This document shows positions 33,823 to 46,611 of a DNA stretch of 64,000 nt, piece by piece. Every line of letters starts with the position of its first letter. Position 1 is the first letter of the stretch. The notes below the pieces were generated by a model that saw only the letters and a program-made list of their open reading frames with translations, did not search any database and was not told where the DNA came from. The stretch spans positions 5,640,932 through 5,704,931 of the forward strand of contig JAJEKV010000056.1 of assembly GCA_021234155.1 (NCBI GenBank). The letters are read 5' to 3'. Both the position numbers and the translations under genes were made by a program. This DNA is from Isoetes taiwanensis. Its lineage: Eukaryota > Streptophyta > Lycopodiopsida > Isoetales > Isoetaceae.

Positions 33823-34372
33823 TTGCGATCTATAGAAGAAAATCAGCCCATAGTGATGTCTCCTATGGTGGATGAGGAAATTCAAAATGAAGATGATGTG
33901 ATCAGCCAAGTTTTGGCCACTAAAGTTACACTTACTCTTGAGCAATTGATGCATTATTCTCCAAACTTGTTGCAAGAGTTAGGGGGAAGAACAAAATCAG
34001 AAATTTCAGTCCAACAAATCATCTCAAACGATACCAATAAGAGTAGAATGGAGCCATCAGCCCGGCAATCCAAGGATCCAGGGCCATTTCTTTGTGATGT
34101 GAGTATTAATGGATATTTAATCAAAGACGCCAACATAGATACCGACAGCGGAGTGAATGTAATGCCTTACCACATAATGCTTCAAGTTGGATTGAAAATG
34201 ATGGAACCGACAACTATGATGCTCAAAGCATTCAATCAAATGAAGGTGCAGCCTATGGGAGTCATAAGAAATGTCTTATGCAGGGTCTATGAGGTGGAAG
34301 CAATCTTGGATTTCATGGTTTTGAAATTTTCAGAGAGTGTGCATGCTGAAACTTATACTTTGTTGCTGAGTC
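33823..34372 (+). CDS. retropepsin-like protease region, N-terminal part
   Basis: An open frame contains GPFLCDVSINGYLIKDANID followed by DTDSGVNVMPYHIMLQVGL, where gypsy proteases have D-[ST]-G-A-x-x-N-[VI]-[ML]. It ends ETYTLLLS exactly where the 11-kb element begins; the continuation RTWLDAVQAE is at 45731. The catalytic triplet is shifted (TDSG), so activity is doubtful. It cleaves the polyprotein in intact relatives. The stop at 34389 belongs to the inserted element. Confidence 0.7.
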
Positions 34373-34394
34373 CATTAGAGTTTTTTTGAGGTCA

Positions 34395-35110
34395 AATAAG
34401 GGCCTTGTAAGAGTATATTGGGGGGGCTGCCACGTAGGATCCCGAACCTACCTTTCCCCCCTCCATACCTAACTTTCACTCTCCCCTAACCTAACTTCCC
34501 CCCCTCCGAACCTAACCTCGTACCTAACTTTGCAATCATTATTTCCTAACGACCACAAAATTTAATGATTACATCTAAGATTTTCCTTTTCCCACCATCG
34601 AGCTTCAGCCATCGAGCTTCAGCGCCATCGAGCTTACCATCGCGCCATCGAGCGCCAACGACCTCGCCATCGCGCCCAAGCATTGTTTGAATTCGAATTA
34701 TGGCGGATTCTTGATAGCAAATTTCGCTCTGTTTGTTGGCAAGAATCTTACTAATTCTAAGCTCCACTCCGGTTCTCGGTCTTTTGCAATGTCAATGGCA
34801 AAGGTATTTGGTTTCCAAGTTGTCATTGCATTCCTTTGAGTGTTCTTGGTTCTAATACTTCTGTTTGAGGGTTCTTGGTTCTAATACATCTACTGTCAGG
34901 CAAAAATTATTGTATACAGTAGTTGCATCAACTAGCTCCTCTATCTCCTCCTCAAACTCTTCTGGATGCTTCTGACGAAAATTCCATTCTTTCTCTACTA
35001 TATTATCATACCATGTGCTAAACAACTCCCATGCCTTATCTGATTTACTCTTTACCATTCTCGTTGAGCAACACCTTGATTTGTGATAGTTTGAAGGTGA
35101 GTGCCTTAGT
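34395..35110. other. left subterminal region, no gene
   Basis: C-rich repeats of CCTAACTTCCCCCCCTCCGAA type (34440-34530), then CATCGAGC repeats (34598-34680). Minus-strand open frames exist but no family is recognised. Confidence 0.4.
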
Positions 35111-35124
35111 AGCAGCTTGATATG

Positions 35125-35275
35125 CAAGAGTGACTAACACCGTAGCTACGGTGCGAAAATAACGTTTCCATATTTTATGTTACACACAATTTCGCACCAT
35201 GGCTACGGTGCGAAAATAACACTTCCATATTTTATGTTATACACATTCACGCACCGTGGCTACAGTGCAAAAACA
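35125..35275. repeat. GCACCGTGGCTACGGTGC palindromes
   Basis: Three palindromes of the type GTAGCTACGGTGCGAAAATAAC / TTTCGCACCATGGCTACGGTGC are spaced about 60 bp apart with a shared TTCCATATTTTATGTTA spacer, a small tandem array. Confidence 0.75.
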
Positions 35276-35481
35276 ACACTTTCTTATTTTATAGCTGCCA
35301 TACAAGAAGAGGTTCAATTGAAAGGAGGAAGTTGATGAGGATGCTTTCAGTAATTTAGAGCAATGAACATTGATATTTAGGCAATGACAACTCTTTTTGT
35401 TTCATTAAATTTTGAGTAGTGTTTTGTGAGTTCAAAAGTAGTCTCTCGTTAGTTATTGTCAAATTGACTAAGAAAGAGTGG

Positions 35482-35552
35482 GCACAGTGGTTACAGTGCG
35501 AAATGCATGTATCCGTTGGGCTGTGGACATGGCAAATTCGCACTGTAGCCAC
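35482..35552. repeat. 70-bp hairpin element, copy 1
   Basis: GTGGTTACAGTGCGAAATGC ... GGCAAATTCGCACTGTAGCC. Terminal inverted repeats around a conserved middle (ATGTATCCGTTGGGCTGTGG). Other copies at 35612-35682, 43664-43732 and 43757-43815. Confidence 0.75.
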
Positions 35553-35611
35553 GGTCTATAAATAAATAAAGAAAGAAAGGAAGAAAGAAAGAACGAAAAA
35601 AAAAAAAACAC

Positions 35612-35682
35612 ATAGTAGTTACAGTGCGAAATGCATGTATCCGTCGGGATGTGGACATGGCAAATTCGCACTGTAACTACGC
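35612..35682. repeat. 70-bp hairpin element, copy 2
   Basis: Same layout as 35482-35552, beginning TAGTTACAGTGCGAAATGC and ending AAATTCGCACTGTAACTACG. A poly-A-rich GAAAGAAAG stretch separates copies 1 and 2. Confidence 0.75.
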
Positions 35683-35748
35683 CCTAATTTTTTTTATTTT
35701 TTAGCACACCAGCCCTACCGGGCCTACAGCCTTTCCTCAAATTCTAGC

Positions 35749-35870
35749 CTATCCACGTGTAATTTCCATGTCATCAAAATCTGATGTGGCTTATTTTGCA
35801 CCATCGGATCTCTGCTTTCGCAAATCTAAGGCCAGGGAAATTAGAAAATCGGAAAAAAATTGGATACGGA
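35749..35870 (+). repeat. about 125-bp direct repeat, copy 1
   Basis: Starts CCTATCCACGTGTAATTTCC and ends near ATACGGAG. Repeated at 41003-41130 with small changes. Each copy lies upstream of a captured gene fragment. Confidence 0.75.
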
Positions 35871-36504
35871 GATGGGATCGGACTCAACGAGGCGACATTA
35901 GACATGGCAAAGCTTACCTTCTTCGTGTCTCCCTACCATTCCTCCTGTTAATTCCGATCTTCTTCAGTTCGGCTCTTTTAATTTTCGTGTTTCCCTTTTT
36001 TTTTTTATCTTAATGTCTTCCGTCTGCCATTACCCACAATGCCATTCACACCACGGATTTTTGCGAGAACATGCTCTTACTCTCGGCCAGGATCTCATAG
36101 ACTAGGCTTCGGAATTTTGATGCAGACGTTTCGTTCTTCTTGGTGGATTCACAGACTTGGGATGTGGCTTTAAAGCCATGCAAGCTTTTTCCTGTGAAGA
36201 ATCAGTGTGTAGAATGCAATCACATTTCTGTCACTGACGTCCAATTGCATCGGGCGTCTATTTTCTATTTTCGCCTTGCTATTGGGAGCATAACCTAAAC
36301 GAAATACAGTGTTGGACTGCAGAGATTATGGATGCTTGCGCAGTATTTAGAAGAAATACTATCTCAAGCTTTGCAAGAAACAGACGAGACTAGAATTTGC
36401 TATGCCTGCCCATGCACGGATCTTTAGTAATGGACTGGAAAGCCATCAAATTACATGGTGCCAACGTTTCTGGAATGTGGCAGTGTCCCTGATATGCTCA
36501 AGCG

Positions 36505-36645
36505 GTTTTCAACAGGTTAATTCACCCAAATGTGCACTCTTGGACCTCTCTCATATGTGGATATATTGAATGTGGACAACCACAACATGCTTTAAGTCTG
36601 TATGAAGAAATGCAACAGATAGAATGTAGACCCCTGAGGTAGTAT
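36505..36645 (+). pseudogene. PPR repeat fragment
   Basis: One frame gives VFNRLIHPNVHSWTSLICGY followed by IECGQPQHALSLYEEMQQIE, a complete 35-residue-type pentatricopeptide motif (V-x-S-W-T-x-L-I-x-G-Y-x-x-x-G-x-x-x-x-A-L-x-L-Y-x-x-M). Just upstream in another frame YMVPTFLECGSVPD resembles the end of the preceding repeat, so a frameshift lies near 36500. PPR proteins bind organellar RNA in plants. Only one or two repeats remain and stops surround them. I interpret it as a captured gene piece, not a gene. Confidence 0.7.
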
Positions 36646-36649
36646 ATCA

Positions 36650-38780
36650 CTGCCTGAATTCTTACTATTTTAATTTAATTATTACCTTCAGTTAGTGGTC
36701 TGTGCATGCTGCTCCAAATCTAGGAAAATCTCCATATGTCACTTCATTTGCTCATCTCCTAGTTCAGAACATTAACCTTGTAAAGAAGGGATTATAACAT
36801 ATGGGGTATTACCTATGAAATGCACATCTCAAAGGACTCATGAAAACATTGTTGATTTATGTTGATGCAGGCCTTTGGTTTGTCAAAGCTTCTATGTTTC
36901 AGTCTATTTTCCAAGCCTTACAAACAAGGGCATTTTGGAAGGCACTTGCATGATTTTATGGGTTAACTTTATTTCCCATAGTCTATCTGCATATTCTTCA
37001 GCTTAGAATTGTCATTATTTTCTTTGCCTTCTATTTCATTGTTATATTTTTCTATGCAGATTAGCTAGCATTTAAGAGGAGTTGACTGTCCATCTCTCAT
37101 CGTTGCTCTGTTATTCAGGTTAATTTATTGTTTTCTATATGTTCTGTTCTGATTTTTGAGATTCAGAACTCTAGATCCGTAAAGCAAATGGTTATTTTAA
37201 TATCTTCGTATGTGGATGAAATTGAGAATTGAAATTGTTATTCTTTGGTGCAATTCAGAAAGCAACAACATCGAATATTATGGAGCATATTTAAGCCTCC
37301 ACCACCAAATCAATATGTTCAGCTGCATGGAGCTTTTGGCTATGGCAGAATGTAAGAGTCAAATTATAGACAATCTGTTGTTTTTTGTGTGTTTTTCTAT
37401 TTTTTCTTTTTCCTCCCTTTTGTATCACTTCTGCAATGAAAAGAAATCATGACGTCCTCAAAGTCTGGCTCCAAAGATGGCCTTGCAGTTTTGACCGCTT
37501 GAATAATGCATCCTGGACCACAACATGCTAGTATTCTACAGTTCACAATATTACAGCAATTGTCAGGGCTAGAACATTGGGATTATCTTACAGCATTGCT
37601 TTTCTTACATGGTACTAACGAAAAATGGTTGTGATTGCTTGTCTTCATTCTGATAATGTACTTTAAATGTTTCTACAGGTATCTAGGAATTATATCAGGT
37701 ATCTATCTGGATGTAGTAACTAGGCTTTTGCAGCTGATGTTACGCTTGCTCAGAGCTCTATTATATAACACTGGTATTGCACTATAGCCAAGAAAAAGGC
37801 TAACTTTGCACCAGATTGAGTGTGGAGAAACCTTTAGCAACTGTTGGAGGTTCACTGCCATAGCCAAGGTAAGGGCGAAGAAGAGAAAACAAAGAGCCTG
37901 CAAGGTAATGCTCGAGCAAGGCATTGCTGGAGCTGAGCATTCTGATGGATGCATCTTGTTTGGCGATAAGGTATTGAGGTTTTTCCCAAAAGGCCTGAAC
38001 ATTGGAAGAACCAAGTTCTTGCTGTGTGATTTTTTTTTGTTGTTTGAGCCTTCCTCTATGTTCGTTTCTTTTGAATTAGAATACCCAAGCCTGCATGTTT
38101 TAGAGTCATGCTTGTGGTTATGCAAAGCACGTCAGTTTAATTTCTTACAATGGTCCAGTCTGATTGTACTCCCTTAGCTGCAAAATTCCTCCATGCGGTT
38201 GTGCCTTGTATAACAGATACAGACTTGTTGCATCATTGTAAGGCACTTGTGATTTACATGTAACCATTTGGTATGCTATTGGCTATGTAATGTTGATCTA
38301 ATGTTTCCTTCGTTTACTAAAACATACACCTTAATTTTGCAGATGATATGCAATCTGCCAGCCAGCTAGTTATTATCGTTATCAGTCATGTGCATTGTGG
38401 AAAAGAAGTTGCCCATCTTGGATCCTATATCTACCTTGTTTTCTTCCCATTTAAAGTTAGGAGAAAAGAAAGAGAATGAAAGAAGGCGAGATTGGGTTCA
38501 TCCATTCCACGAGTCCATCCATTGTTGGACACTTTCTTTGCAAATTTCTCTTCTCTCAAGGCCACAAATCTTTTTATCTGCAACTCAATGTTAAATTCAG
38601 GATCTGCTTAAGGTCTGGACAATTTAGACCACATTGTCCACATCATAATGGGAGATGCAGCTTGCAGTTGTGACAGTACAAGATGGGTTGTTATATAAGG
38701 GAAAGAATAAGGTACAGTATTATGTGTGTCTTTTGACTTGGATCTCATTTTAAAAGTTGATTGTGGTTGCCAAATAACTT
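36650..38780. other. no recognised gene
   Basis: T-rich sequence typical of plant introns. An open frame at 37806-38177 (123 codons, with IAKVRAKKRKQRACKVM) may be a captured exon of unknown family. Two nearly tandem phrases around TTTTGCAGCTGATGT suggest intron borders. Confidence 0.3.
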
Positions 38781-38788
38781 GTTTCCAG

Positions 38789-39085
38789 TTTCATAAGGGA
38801 GTTGTTGAAGGCATGTCTTGGTATTTACGACATGAGAGTCTTTTTGATTTAGTTGGAGATTATGGCAATTTAACCATCTGGGATTGCAGAACTAAAAAGT
38901 CACTACATGCAATTGCACACAGTAACTAGGCGCATCCCTTATCCAGACATCCTTCCAATCTTGTCAAGCACATTCCTTGTCATTAACTGGCAGGTTAATT
39001 GCTCGACCTTCAATTTTTCTGAACTAGCAAAATGGCATTTGGGGGAAATGTGGACCATCAAAACACTTGAGGTTAATGAAACAGC
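38789..39085 (+). pseudogene. MSI1/FVE-like WD40 fragment
   Basis: After acceptor TTTCCAG (38788) the frame reads FHKGVVEGMSWYLRHESLFD and GDYGNLTIWDCRTKKSLHAI, matching the GH..VVEDVSWHL.H.SLFGSVGDD..L.IWD.RT.K block of RbAp48/MSI-type histone-binding WD40 proteins. A donor-like GTAACT follows. A second exon-like block (after acceptor GGCAG, 38993) reads VNCSTFNFSELAKWHLG, a decayed next WD repeat. MSI-type proteins are subunits of PRC2, CAF-1 and histone deacetylase complexes. Only about one and a half blades remain, with changed GDD. A captured, non-functional fragment with its intron. Confidence 0.65.
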
Positions 39086-39481
39086 GCTTTCAAAGGTCCT
39101 TTGACATTTACATGTTGCACCTTGGATCTATGCTAACCTTCAATTTGGTTAGTATAGAGAAATAGTTAAGAATTGCGAAATGTACTTCCATCTTTGTATT
39201 TTCATGAACCATCATGATATCAAACAAACTTCGACTACCACAACTCAAACTATTACCCTCAAATTGTTGCAACCCAACCTCAAGCCTCCCTTGTTTCTAA
39301 TTAGTCCAATCCTGCCTTACTGCTAGTAGTTAGGCTTTTTTTTTCTCAGGTAGATGATGATCAAGTAGATGATGATCAAATCCCAGGAAGATCTTTAGCC
39401 TTGCCTATATTTCCTATAACTTTCTCTTCATTTGTCGAAGTCTTATTGTTTGTCCCTTTGATCAAGTTAAGCCAGTGTGGT

Positions 39482-40036
39482 CATTAGAGGTAATTTGAGA
39501 TCTCATTTTGTCCCATTAAGGGATGCTTAAAAAGCCACATCAGCTTTTTAAACTGTCCAATAAGAGAAGAGCTCCAGTGTATTTTATTCCAGTATTATGT
39601 GGCAGCAGTAATTAATGCAGTTCTAACTAACTTTTGCAGTGTCATTTTTCTACTATAACTTTTGATCAAAAACTCTGATTCGAACACTATTTGTGGCAAT
39701 GGATTCGTCTCCTCAAGATCTTTCTAATGACAACCCATTGTTATATCTTTTGGGATGTAAATATATAAGAAAAGAGCAAAAAACCATATTTTTTAAGGTT
39801 AACACATATGGCTTGTATTGAAATACATCATAACCATATATCACTTGAAAGATCTTTTCATTCTGCATCTAATGCAACAAACGCCGCAACATTTTCATGA
39901 GTAGATCAAAAGTTATAGGGAAAAAACGACAGCAATGAAGTTGTTAATGCTGCATTAATTGCAGTTTGATGTAGAGTACTCATTCTATTGGAGGATTCTT
40001 ATGGGGACAAAAGGAGATCTCAAATTACCTCTAATG
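39482..40036. mobile_element. 555-bp foldback MITE, CATTAGAGG ends
   Basis: CATTAGAGGTAATTTGAGAT at the left is mirrored by ATCTCAAATTACCTCTAATG at the right. Complementarity continues inward (CTATAACTTTTGATC against GATCAAAAGTTATAG; ATTAATGCAG against CTGCATTAAT), so the arms approach 200 bp. Flanking bases are T and T; no longer duplication is seen. It shares CATTAGAG with the termini of the 11-kb element that contains it. Confidence 0.75.
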
Positions 40037-40174
40037 TCTGCATAGAATGGATGGATTATGGAATTAAGCAAATAAAGCTCCATATTAAGCAAATAAAGCT
40101 CCATTTACAATCCAAACCTATTCCGAACCATGTCTTATTTTCATAGTGAAAGATGGATTTAAGATAAAAAATAT

Positions 40175-40330
40175 TTTCGTTAGCTCACTGGTTATATTGG
40201 TCAAAGTAGTCTTATTAGGACTTTGAGTTATTTTGGTAGAAGTTCGAGCCTCCGTATTTCATATATGAAAACCTTAGGCAAAGCCTTATAGAGGCTTGAT
40301 ATTCCGTCAAAACCTTAGGAGAACGCGTAT
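40175..40330 (+). repeat. tRNA-derived SINE-like sequence
   Basis: GTTAGCTCACTGGTTA resembles a pol III A box and AGTTCGAGCCTCC a B box, 60 bp apart, as in tRNA genes and tRNA-derived SINE heads. CAAAGTAGTC...GGACTTTG could be a residual anticodon stem. No intact cloverleaf was drawn, so I do not call a tRNA gene. Confidence 0.5.
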
Positions 40331-41002
40331 TTCATATTTCAAAATCATAGGTGCCCCCAATCATAAATGACTATAAACAAAACGAGAGGTGCTCAGAGTC
40401 TCTAATATACAGTCTAGGCCATAGGATCGACGAATCCAACGATTGTGGTAGTCCAAGGTGCACCTCGTTTAAAATATCTATCTATTTATGATATTTTGAA
40501 ATATCTCAAGTATAAAGTCATTTCGATGTCAAATTTGTTAAAAATTTAGGGTTGGAGTCATTAGATAGTGGTTTTTGGCATAGTGCTTTTTGTATATATT
40601 TTCACATTTATGGTAATTTATTGTACTTGAAGATTAGCTTTGTATCTTGTGCTTTTTCCTTTGTGTTTGATCTAAGGACGCAATATTTCTTGGTTTTGCT
40701 TGGCATGCCTTACTTCATTTTCCATACATAACCTTGTCACAATTGAAAAAACAAGACTAGGCATATATTAACGTGCCACTACATTTTAGAGAGCAATGTT
40801 GATTCGGGAGCATAGGTTCTACAACCTATAACTCTGACATTTTGTGGCCCAACATATATCCCAAGACACAATCATATCAATTTAGGCTTATTTGCTTACT
40901 TGAATGTTTCAGCGTAATTTGTTAACGCCAAAAGCTTTGTTCCCAACAATAAGAAGAGACACTACCTCTTTTCTATAACGAGGCAAGTACCGATAACAAG
41001 CC
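40331..41002. other. no recognised gene
   Basis: Contains CAGAGTCTCTAATATACAG and GGATCGACGAATCCAACG, resembling in inverted form the GTTGGATCCGTCAATCCTA region at 5618-5720, hinting at a dispersed repeat. No protein. Confidence 0.35.
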
Positions 41003-41130
41003 TATCCACGTGTAATTTCCATGTCATCAAAATCTGATGTGGCTTATTTTACACCATCAGATCTCTAGTTTTAGCTAGTTTTACAAATCTAAGGCCACGA
41101 AAATTAGAAATTCGGCCAAAAATAGGCACG
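41003..41130 (+). repeat. about 125-bp direct repeat, copy 2
   Basis: CCTATCCACGTGTAATTTCC onward matches 35749-35870 with a small insertion (TAGTTTTAGC). Ends just before a GC-rich stretch and the aminotransferase fragment. Confidence 0.75.
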
Positions 41131-41383
41131 GAGAAATTTTTCTTGAAGCGCCCAAACTGCGACTGCAAAAAAGGGGCGGCCCTGCTCCAAGCAGCGGCCG
41201 GAGCCCCAGATCCATGGCGGCCTATGGTGGAATCCCATGGCCAGATCCCTGGCCGGATCCCCCCCCGCTCCGTGGCGGCCCAGATCGGGCCTGGCTTGGT
41301 CGGCTTCCCTGCATCTGGCTACGATCTGCCCCTTGTGCTATGCCTGCAAAGAAAGAAATCCCAGTACTGCAGCTTAATTTGAA

Positions 41384-42618
<1,235 letters not shown>

Positions 42619-42619
42619 T

Positions 42620-43660
42620 GCACCCGAGTAGCCTGGAACCCGTGACTCCATGTGGAGCAGAAATGGAATTCGTGGAGGACCAAGCGTTCTGCGAAGAATC
42701 CTGCTTGTTGGCTGTCAAATGCGGTGGATGAGCAACTCTGCCATGTAAATTTTGTAAGCTGATCTATGTTCGTATCCTGGAATAATAGAAGCAGAGGATT
42801 GATGAATCTTATGAATCTTATGAATCCGGATGCTACCGGCACTGGATGCTCTGTATGATGTGTTAGCTAAGTGTTACAGTGAAAAAAAAAAAGTTTAGTT
42901 GTGACATGCATCTGGGGAACCGCCTTTGAGGTTTCCCAAAAACAATCTATTGGATGCTAGATTAATGCAAAATTTAGATGTAATCCCATTAAATGGTATC
43001 TAAAGCGGATTGTAAAAGATTCAGTAGCAAGGATGCTATCACGCTGTGGTTGAGAAGGGAAAATAGTTAAAAAAGAAAGAATCTTGAATGATAATGTTGA
43101 TGCATGAATGATGCATGCTAAGTTTAACAGCATGAACTTAAAATGCCAAGAGGCCACAACAATAAGAAATAATCTAAATGATAATGATAATGCATAAGAG
43201 ATAAAAGATGATGCATGCTAATTTTAACATCATGACTTAAAATCCAAAGATGCCACAACCTTGGTTCGGGAAATTTTTCAGCCTCAAGTTGAACCTACCT
43301 CGGCAAGCTCCAACACAGGGCCACGATTGCAGAGAAGGGACTTGAGAGCACTATCTCATCTCAATCTGCATTGTTCCAATTTTTTTGGCTAATATGAGTT
43401 TTAATATTTTCCCTGTCTTGGCATGCATGCCACGGTTGTTCAAGATATCGGCTTTTTGTCGAATAGCGGCATTGGTTCTTGCATATGGCAGAGAACCAAT
43501 GTTTTAACTACGATTTTCCATGCCAATTTCATATTTACAACCTAAACTATCCATGCCAATTTTATATTTACAACCTAAATTAGTTATCAAGTTCAAATAC
43601 CTAACCAATTTGACCGTGCCAAAGCTTTCTGGTGTGCCTTTTGCTAGTTTTTTTTTTTAG
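42620..43660. other. imperfect tandem repeats, no gene
   Basis: About 100-bp imperfect tandem repeat with GATGATGCATGCTAA.TTTAAC (43085-43260) and a 33-bp tandem repeat CATGCCAATTTYATATTTAC (43518-43580). No protein recognised. Confidence 0.55.
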
Positions 43661-43663
43661 GGC

Positions 43664-44060
43664 GTAGTTACAGTGCGAAATGCATGTATCCATCGGGCTG
43701 TGGACATGGCAAATTCGCCTTTGTAACTTCAAAAAAAAAAAAAAAAAAAGTAAAAAGGCGTGGTTACGGTCTTGAAATGCATGTATCCGTCTGGGTCGCG
43801 GGACATGGCAAATTCAAGATCAAATCTCGCCCTAAAAGGGCTATGAGGAATATATGTCCGCGGGCCACGGTCTTGAAACAAACATAAACGCCAAAGGCAA
43901 CAATACATTCTTCGCACCATGGTCACGGTGCGATATTTCGCCGAAAAGAAGGCCAAAATTAAGATAACTAAAAAATATACTACACCGTGGCCACGGTGCG
44001 AAACTACACAACACAACTACACAAACTCCACATGTTTCGCACAGTGGCCACGGTGCTGAC
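43664..44060. repeat. second cluster of GTGCGAA hairpins
   Basis: Two copies of the 70-bp hairpin (43664-43732; a variant with CTTGAAATGC at 43757-43815) and three palindromes of the type TTCGCACCATGGTCACGGTGC (43911-43932, 43983-44003, 44035-44056). The same two motif classes make up the cluster at 35.1-35.7 kb. Confidence 0.75.
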
Positions 44061-44134
44061 TTTGTAAAAGGATATAAGTTATTGGCAAACAACACTGGGA
44101 TTTGAACCCAGTAACACCATTGTTATTTATTTGT

Positions 44135-45690
44135 TTAACTGTTTTCACTTAAAGAAAGTACAACAGGAGGCATACAGAGCTTTGTTGTATACAACTCTTC
44201 CCTACGTTTTCCTACCTTGACACCATCCACCAAAAAATAGAAGACGTTTAAGTCACATTCTGATTCCAAAATAATTCTTACATCAAATAAAGACCATGCT
44301 TCTTCGACTTTTAAGGTTTTAAACAATTGACCACTTTTAAAGATAGAAATGTCAATGACCGCAGAATGGGTACCATCAGCATCGTCTTGTTCCACCGGAA
44401 CCCACGTCCATCTGCTCCCTTCTTTTACTTCCCTCCATCTTCTGTATTTGAAGGTAATGTAAATCGTTTAAACTTTTCGAATACAATACACGATTCGAAC
44501 GCTTTCTTTATTTATCCTGCAATGTACCTTCTCAACTCCTTCATGCAGACGGGATGACCATTCATCACATAAAATGTCATCCAGAAACAACTGACAATCA
44601 CTTACAGTAAACATTTTTGACGTCTTCTTGATATTCTCGACATTCTTAAACAACGCAATAAACATATCGATGGGTACATTTACTTTCCGCGTGTCCACGG
44701 ACTCCACCTTTCTCCTTCAAAGCACCGAAAATTTCTGTGACAATTTCAGCTTGGCAAGAAACAGAGAACTGGAATCCATTGGGCGAGGAACTAAGTTTGT
44801 GATAATGGGGGCAATGGTAAGTCCACTATTTTGCCTTTCCGGGATAATACTCATATCTTAAGAACCAAATCCCCTTTCCCTTGGTTGCACTTCGTTTGAC
44901 CTTCAAAAAGCAAGGATCCAATATCATAATAGAAAGTACGGAAGATGCTTGTGATAGAACTCGATGGTTCCAGGTCCAGCACATCAGAAATATAGAGCCC
45001 TGAGATACGAAAACCCAATTAGTTGATTTCTTCAAAATATAATGAATGACCGGATTAGCGCATATATAATGAAACTCACAATTAGCACGGCTCGGGGAAA
45101 TTACGCCGAGACCTTATCTTTTCTTTTCTCATGTCGTATGGGTGTGTATAGGTGTCGACCTTGATATATACTTCCCCTCTCACCTCGAACCCGACAACAA
45201 TAGCCTTCCAATGGCATGAAATAACATTTCTCCCGCCTTTGATCACCCTAAGTGAGGACCTCTCGAGTGGCGGTTGGATTGTAATGAAGCTTCCAAGAAA
45301 TATATTGAAGCAGTAAAATCGTTCTCACCGGTGATAGGTAATCGCCATCCGAAATGAACGGCAAAATAATTAGATCAAAAAATCAAATCGGATGAGCTCA
45401 TGAGAACTAGAAGGATTGAAAGCATTAGCAAACCTGGATGGAGAGGCGCGAAAAGACGGGCCGTTGAGGAAGGGGGAGGTATTATAGACACCCCAACATT
45501 TGGGCGGTAATTCAGGGCGGGAATAATTTGTAATTATTGCTTCCTGCCCATCGAACCTCCAGGGCAGGTAGGTAAGGATAATGCCGAACCTGTATCTTGA
45601 CGACACCTGGCATGGGAAGGCAGGCATGGATGAAGAAAAGCCTGTACGCGCTCGCATTCTCATTGGCCGCGCGATTTCCATGTTGGCATC
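44135..45690 (-). pseudogene. unrecognised multi-exon coding region
   Basis: Minus-strand blocks with plausible splice borders: a block ending at the CATCCAG/GTTTGC donor near 45434; PPLERSSLRVIKGGRNVISC with VVGFEVRGEVYIKVDTYTHP (about 45290-45090); SDVLDLEPSSSITSIFRTFY (about 45015-44870); SPNGFQFSVSCQAEIVTEIF (about 44790-44610); and a last block with DISIFKSGQLFKTLKVEEAW and FYFLVDGVKVGKRREELYTT ending at TGA 44135. Frames differ between blocks and at least one stop is internal. I do not recognise the family. Its position next to the right terminus of the 11-kb element raises the possibility that it is an element-encoded protein, but this is only inference. Confidence 0.35.
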
Positions 45691-45729
45691 GAGGTTGGGA
45701 CAATAAGTGATCCCAAAAAAACTCTAATG

Positions 45730-46600
45730 CGTACATGGCTAGATGCCGTACAAGCTGAGACTTCATGGAGGAAGCGCGAGATGAACATCTTTCAAGGAGA
45801 ACACAAGGTTACTATAGATCATCCTCTGAAATCAGCAAAAGGTACCTTTCTTTGCAATCCTTTTTTGAGCAGCCCGCAATTAGAAATCAGCAAAGAGAAT
45901 GCTATGGTGTCAGGGCAGCAAGGTCTTAGTTGTTTTCATGTCTTGGAAGTGGGTGACAGGGAAGATAAGACTTTGTACAAGTGGTTAAAAGGTACCCAAA
46001 TTTCAGAAATATGTCATTTACAGCAGCAAGTTGCAGATAAGTATATCCAAAGACTTGAAAGTATTGGTGAAGATGAGTTACAAGAGACTCTTGTGAACAT
46101 GCACGAGGAGTCCATTCAAAGACCCATTGGGGAGACTTTATTTTAGCAAGGAATTGATCAAGAGCAAGTAGAAATGCTGATTTTGACATCAAGCATGGAT
46201 GGGGTAAACAAAAATCAGCCCACTATACAAGTACAAGCAGCTTGGTGGCATGCGCACATTCTAGAGGATGAGGTAAATCAGATCAGTCCATATTCACCAC
46301 AGTCAATACAATCACCACATGCACCAAATTCATCACAATCCTCACATCCACCACATCCATTATAGTCACCACAGTCATCACACGCACCACATTCATCACA
46401 ATCACCACATTCACCACAATCACCACCTTCATTACAGTCACCACATTCAGTCAAGAACATCAATATTTCTCAAGGAAATCAAGAAGAATTGGTTACTATT
46501 GGAGGAGATCTTACTCAAGAGGAAGAACGTGATTTAATATCTTTATTAAGAGAATTCATGGATGTTTTGGAAAGAAATTACAAAGAATTAAAAGGCATTC
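45730..46600 (+). CDS. gypsy protease-RT linker region
   Basis: The frame resumes RTWLDAVQAETSWRKREMNI, the conserved end of the protease, then a hydrophilic linker to a stop at about 46144. Beyond it is a Ser/Pro/His-rich segment encoded by a CACCACATTCATCACAATC-type trinucleotide-rich repeat (46285-46450), containing a further stop (TAG, about 46362). ERDLISLLREFMDVLERNYK and a third stop (about 46604) lead into reverse transcriptase. Three stops in the linker make expression of a full polyprotein doubtful. Confidence 0.7.
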
Positions 46601-46611
46601 CATAAGAGGTT

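Noticed and set aside
44090-44115. tRNA T-arm-like CTGGGATTTGAACCCAG
   Set aside because: Only the T-arm-like palindrome is present; no acceptor stem, D-arm or anticodon arm found.
46278-46463. Cys/Asp/Gly-rich CGDCDECG-type peptide, minus strand
   Set aside because: Antisense of the CACCACATTCATCACAATC trinucleotide-rich repeat in the gypsy linker.
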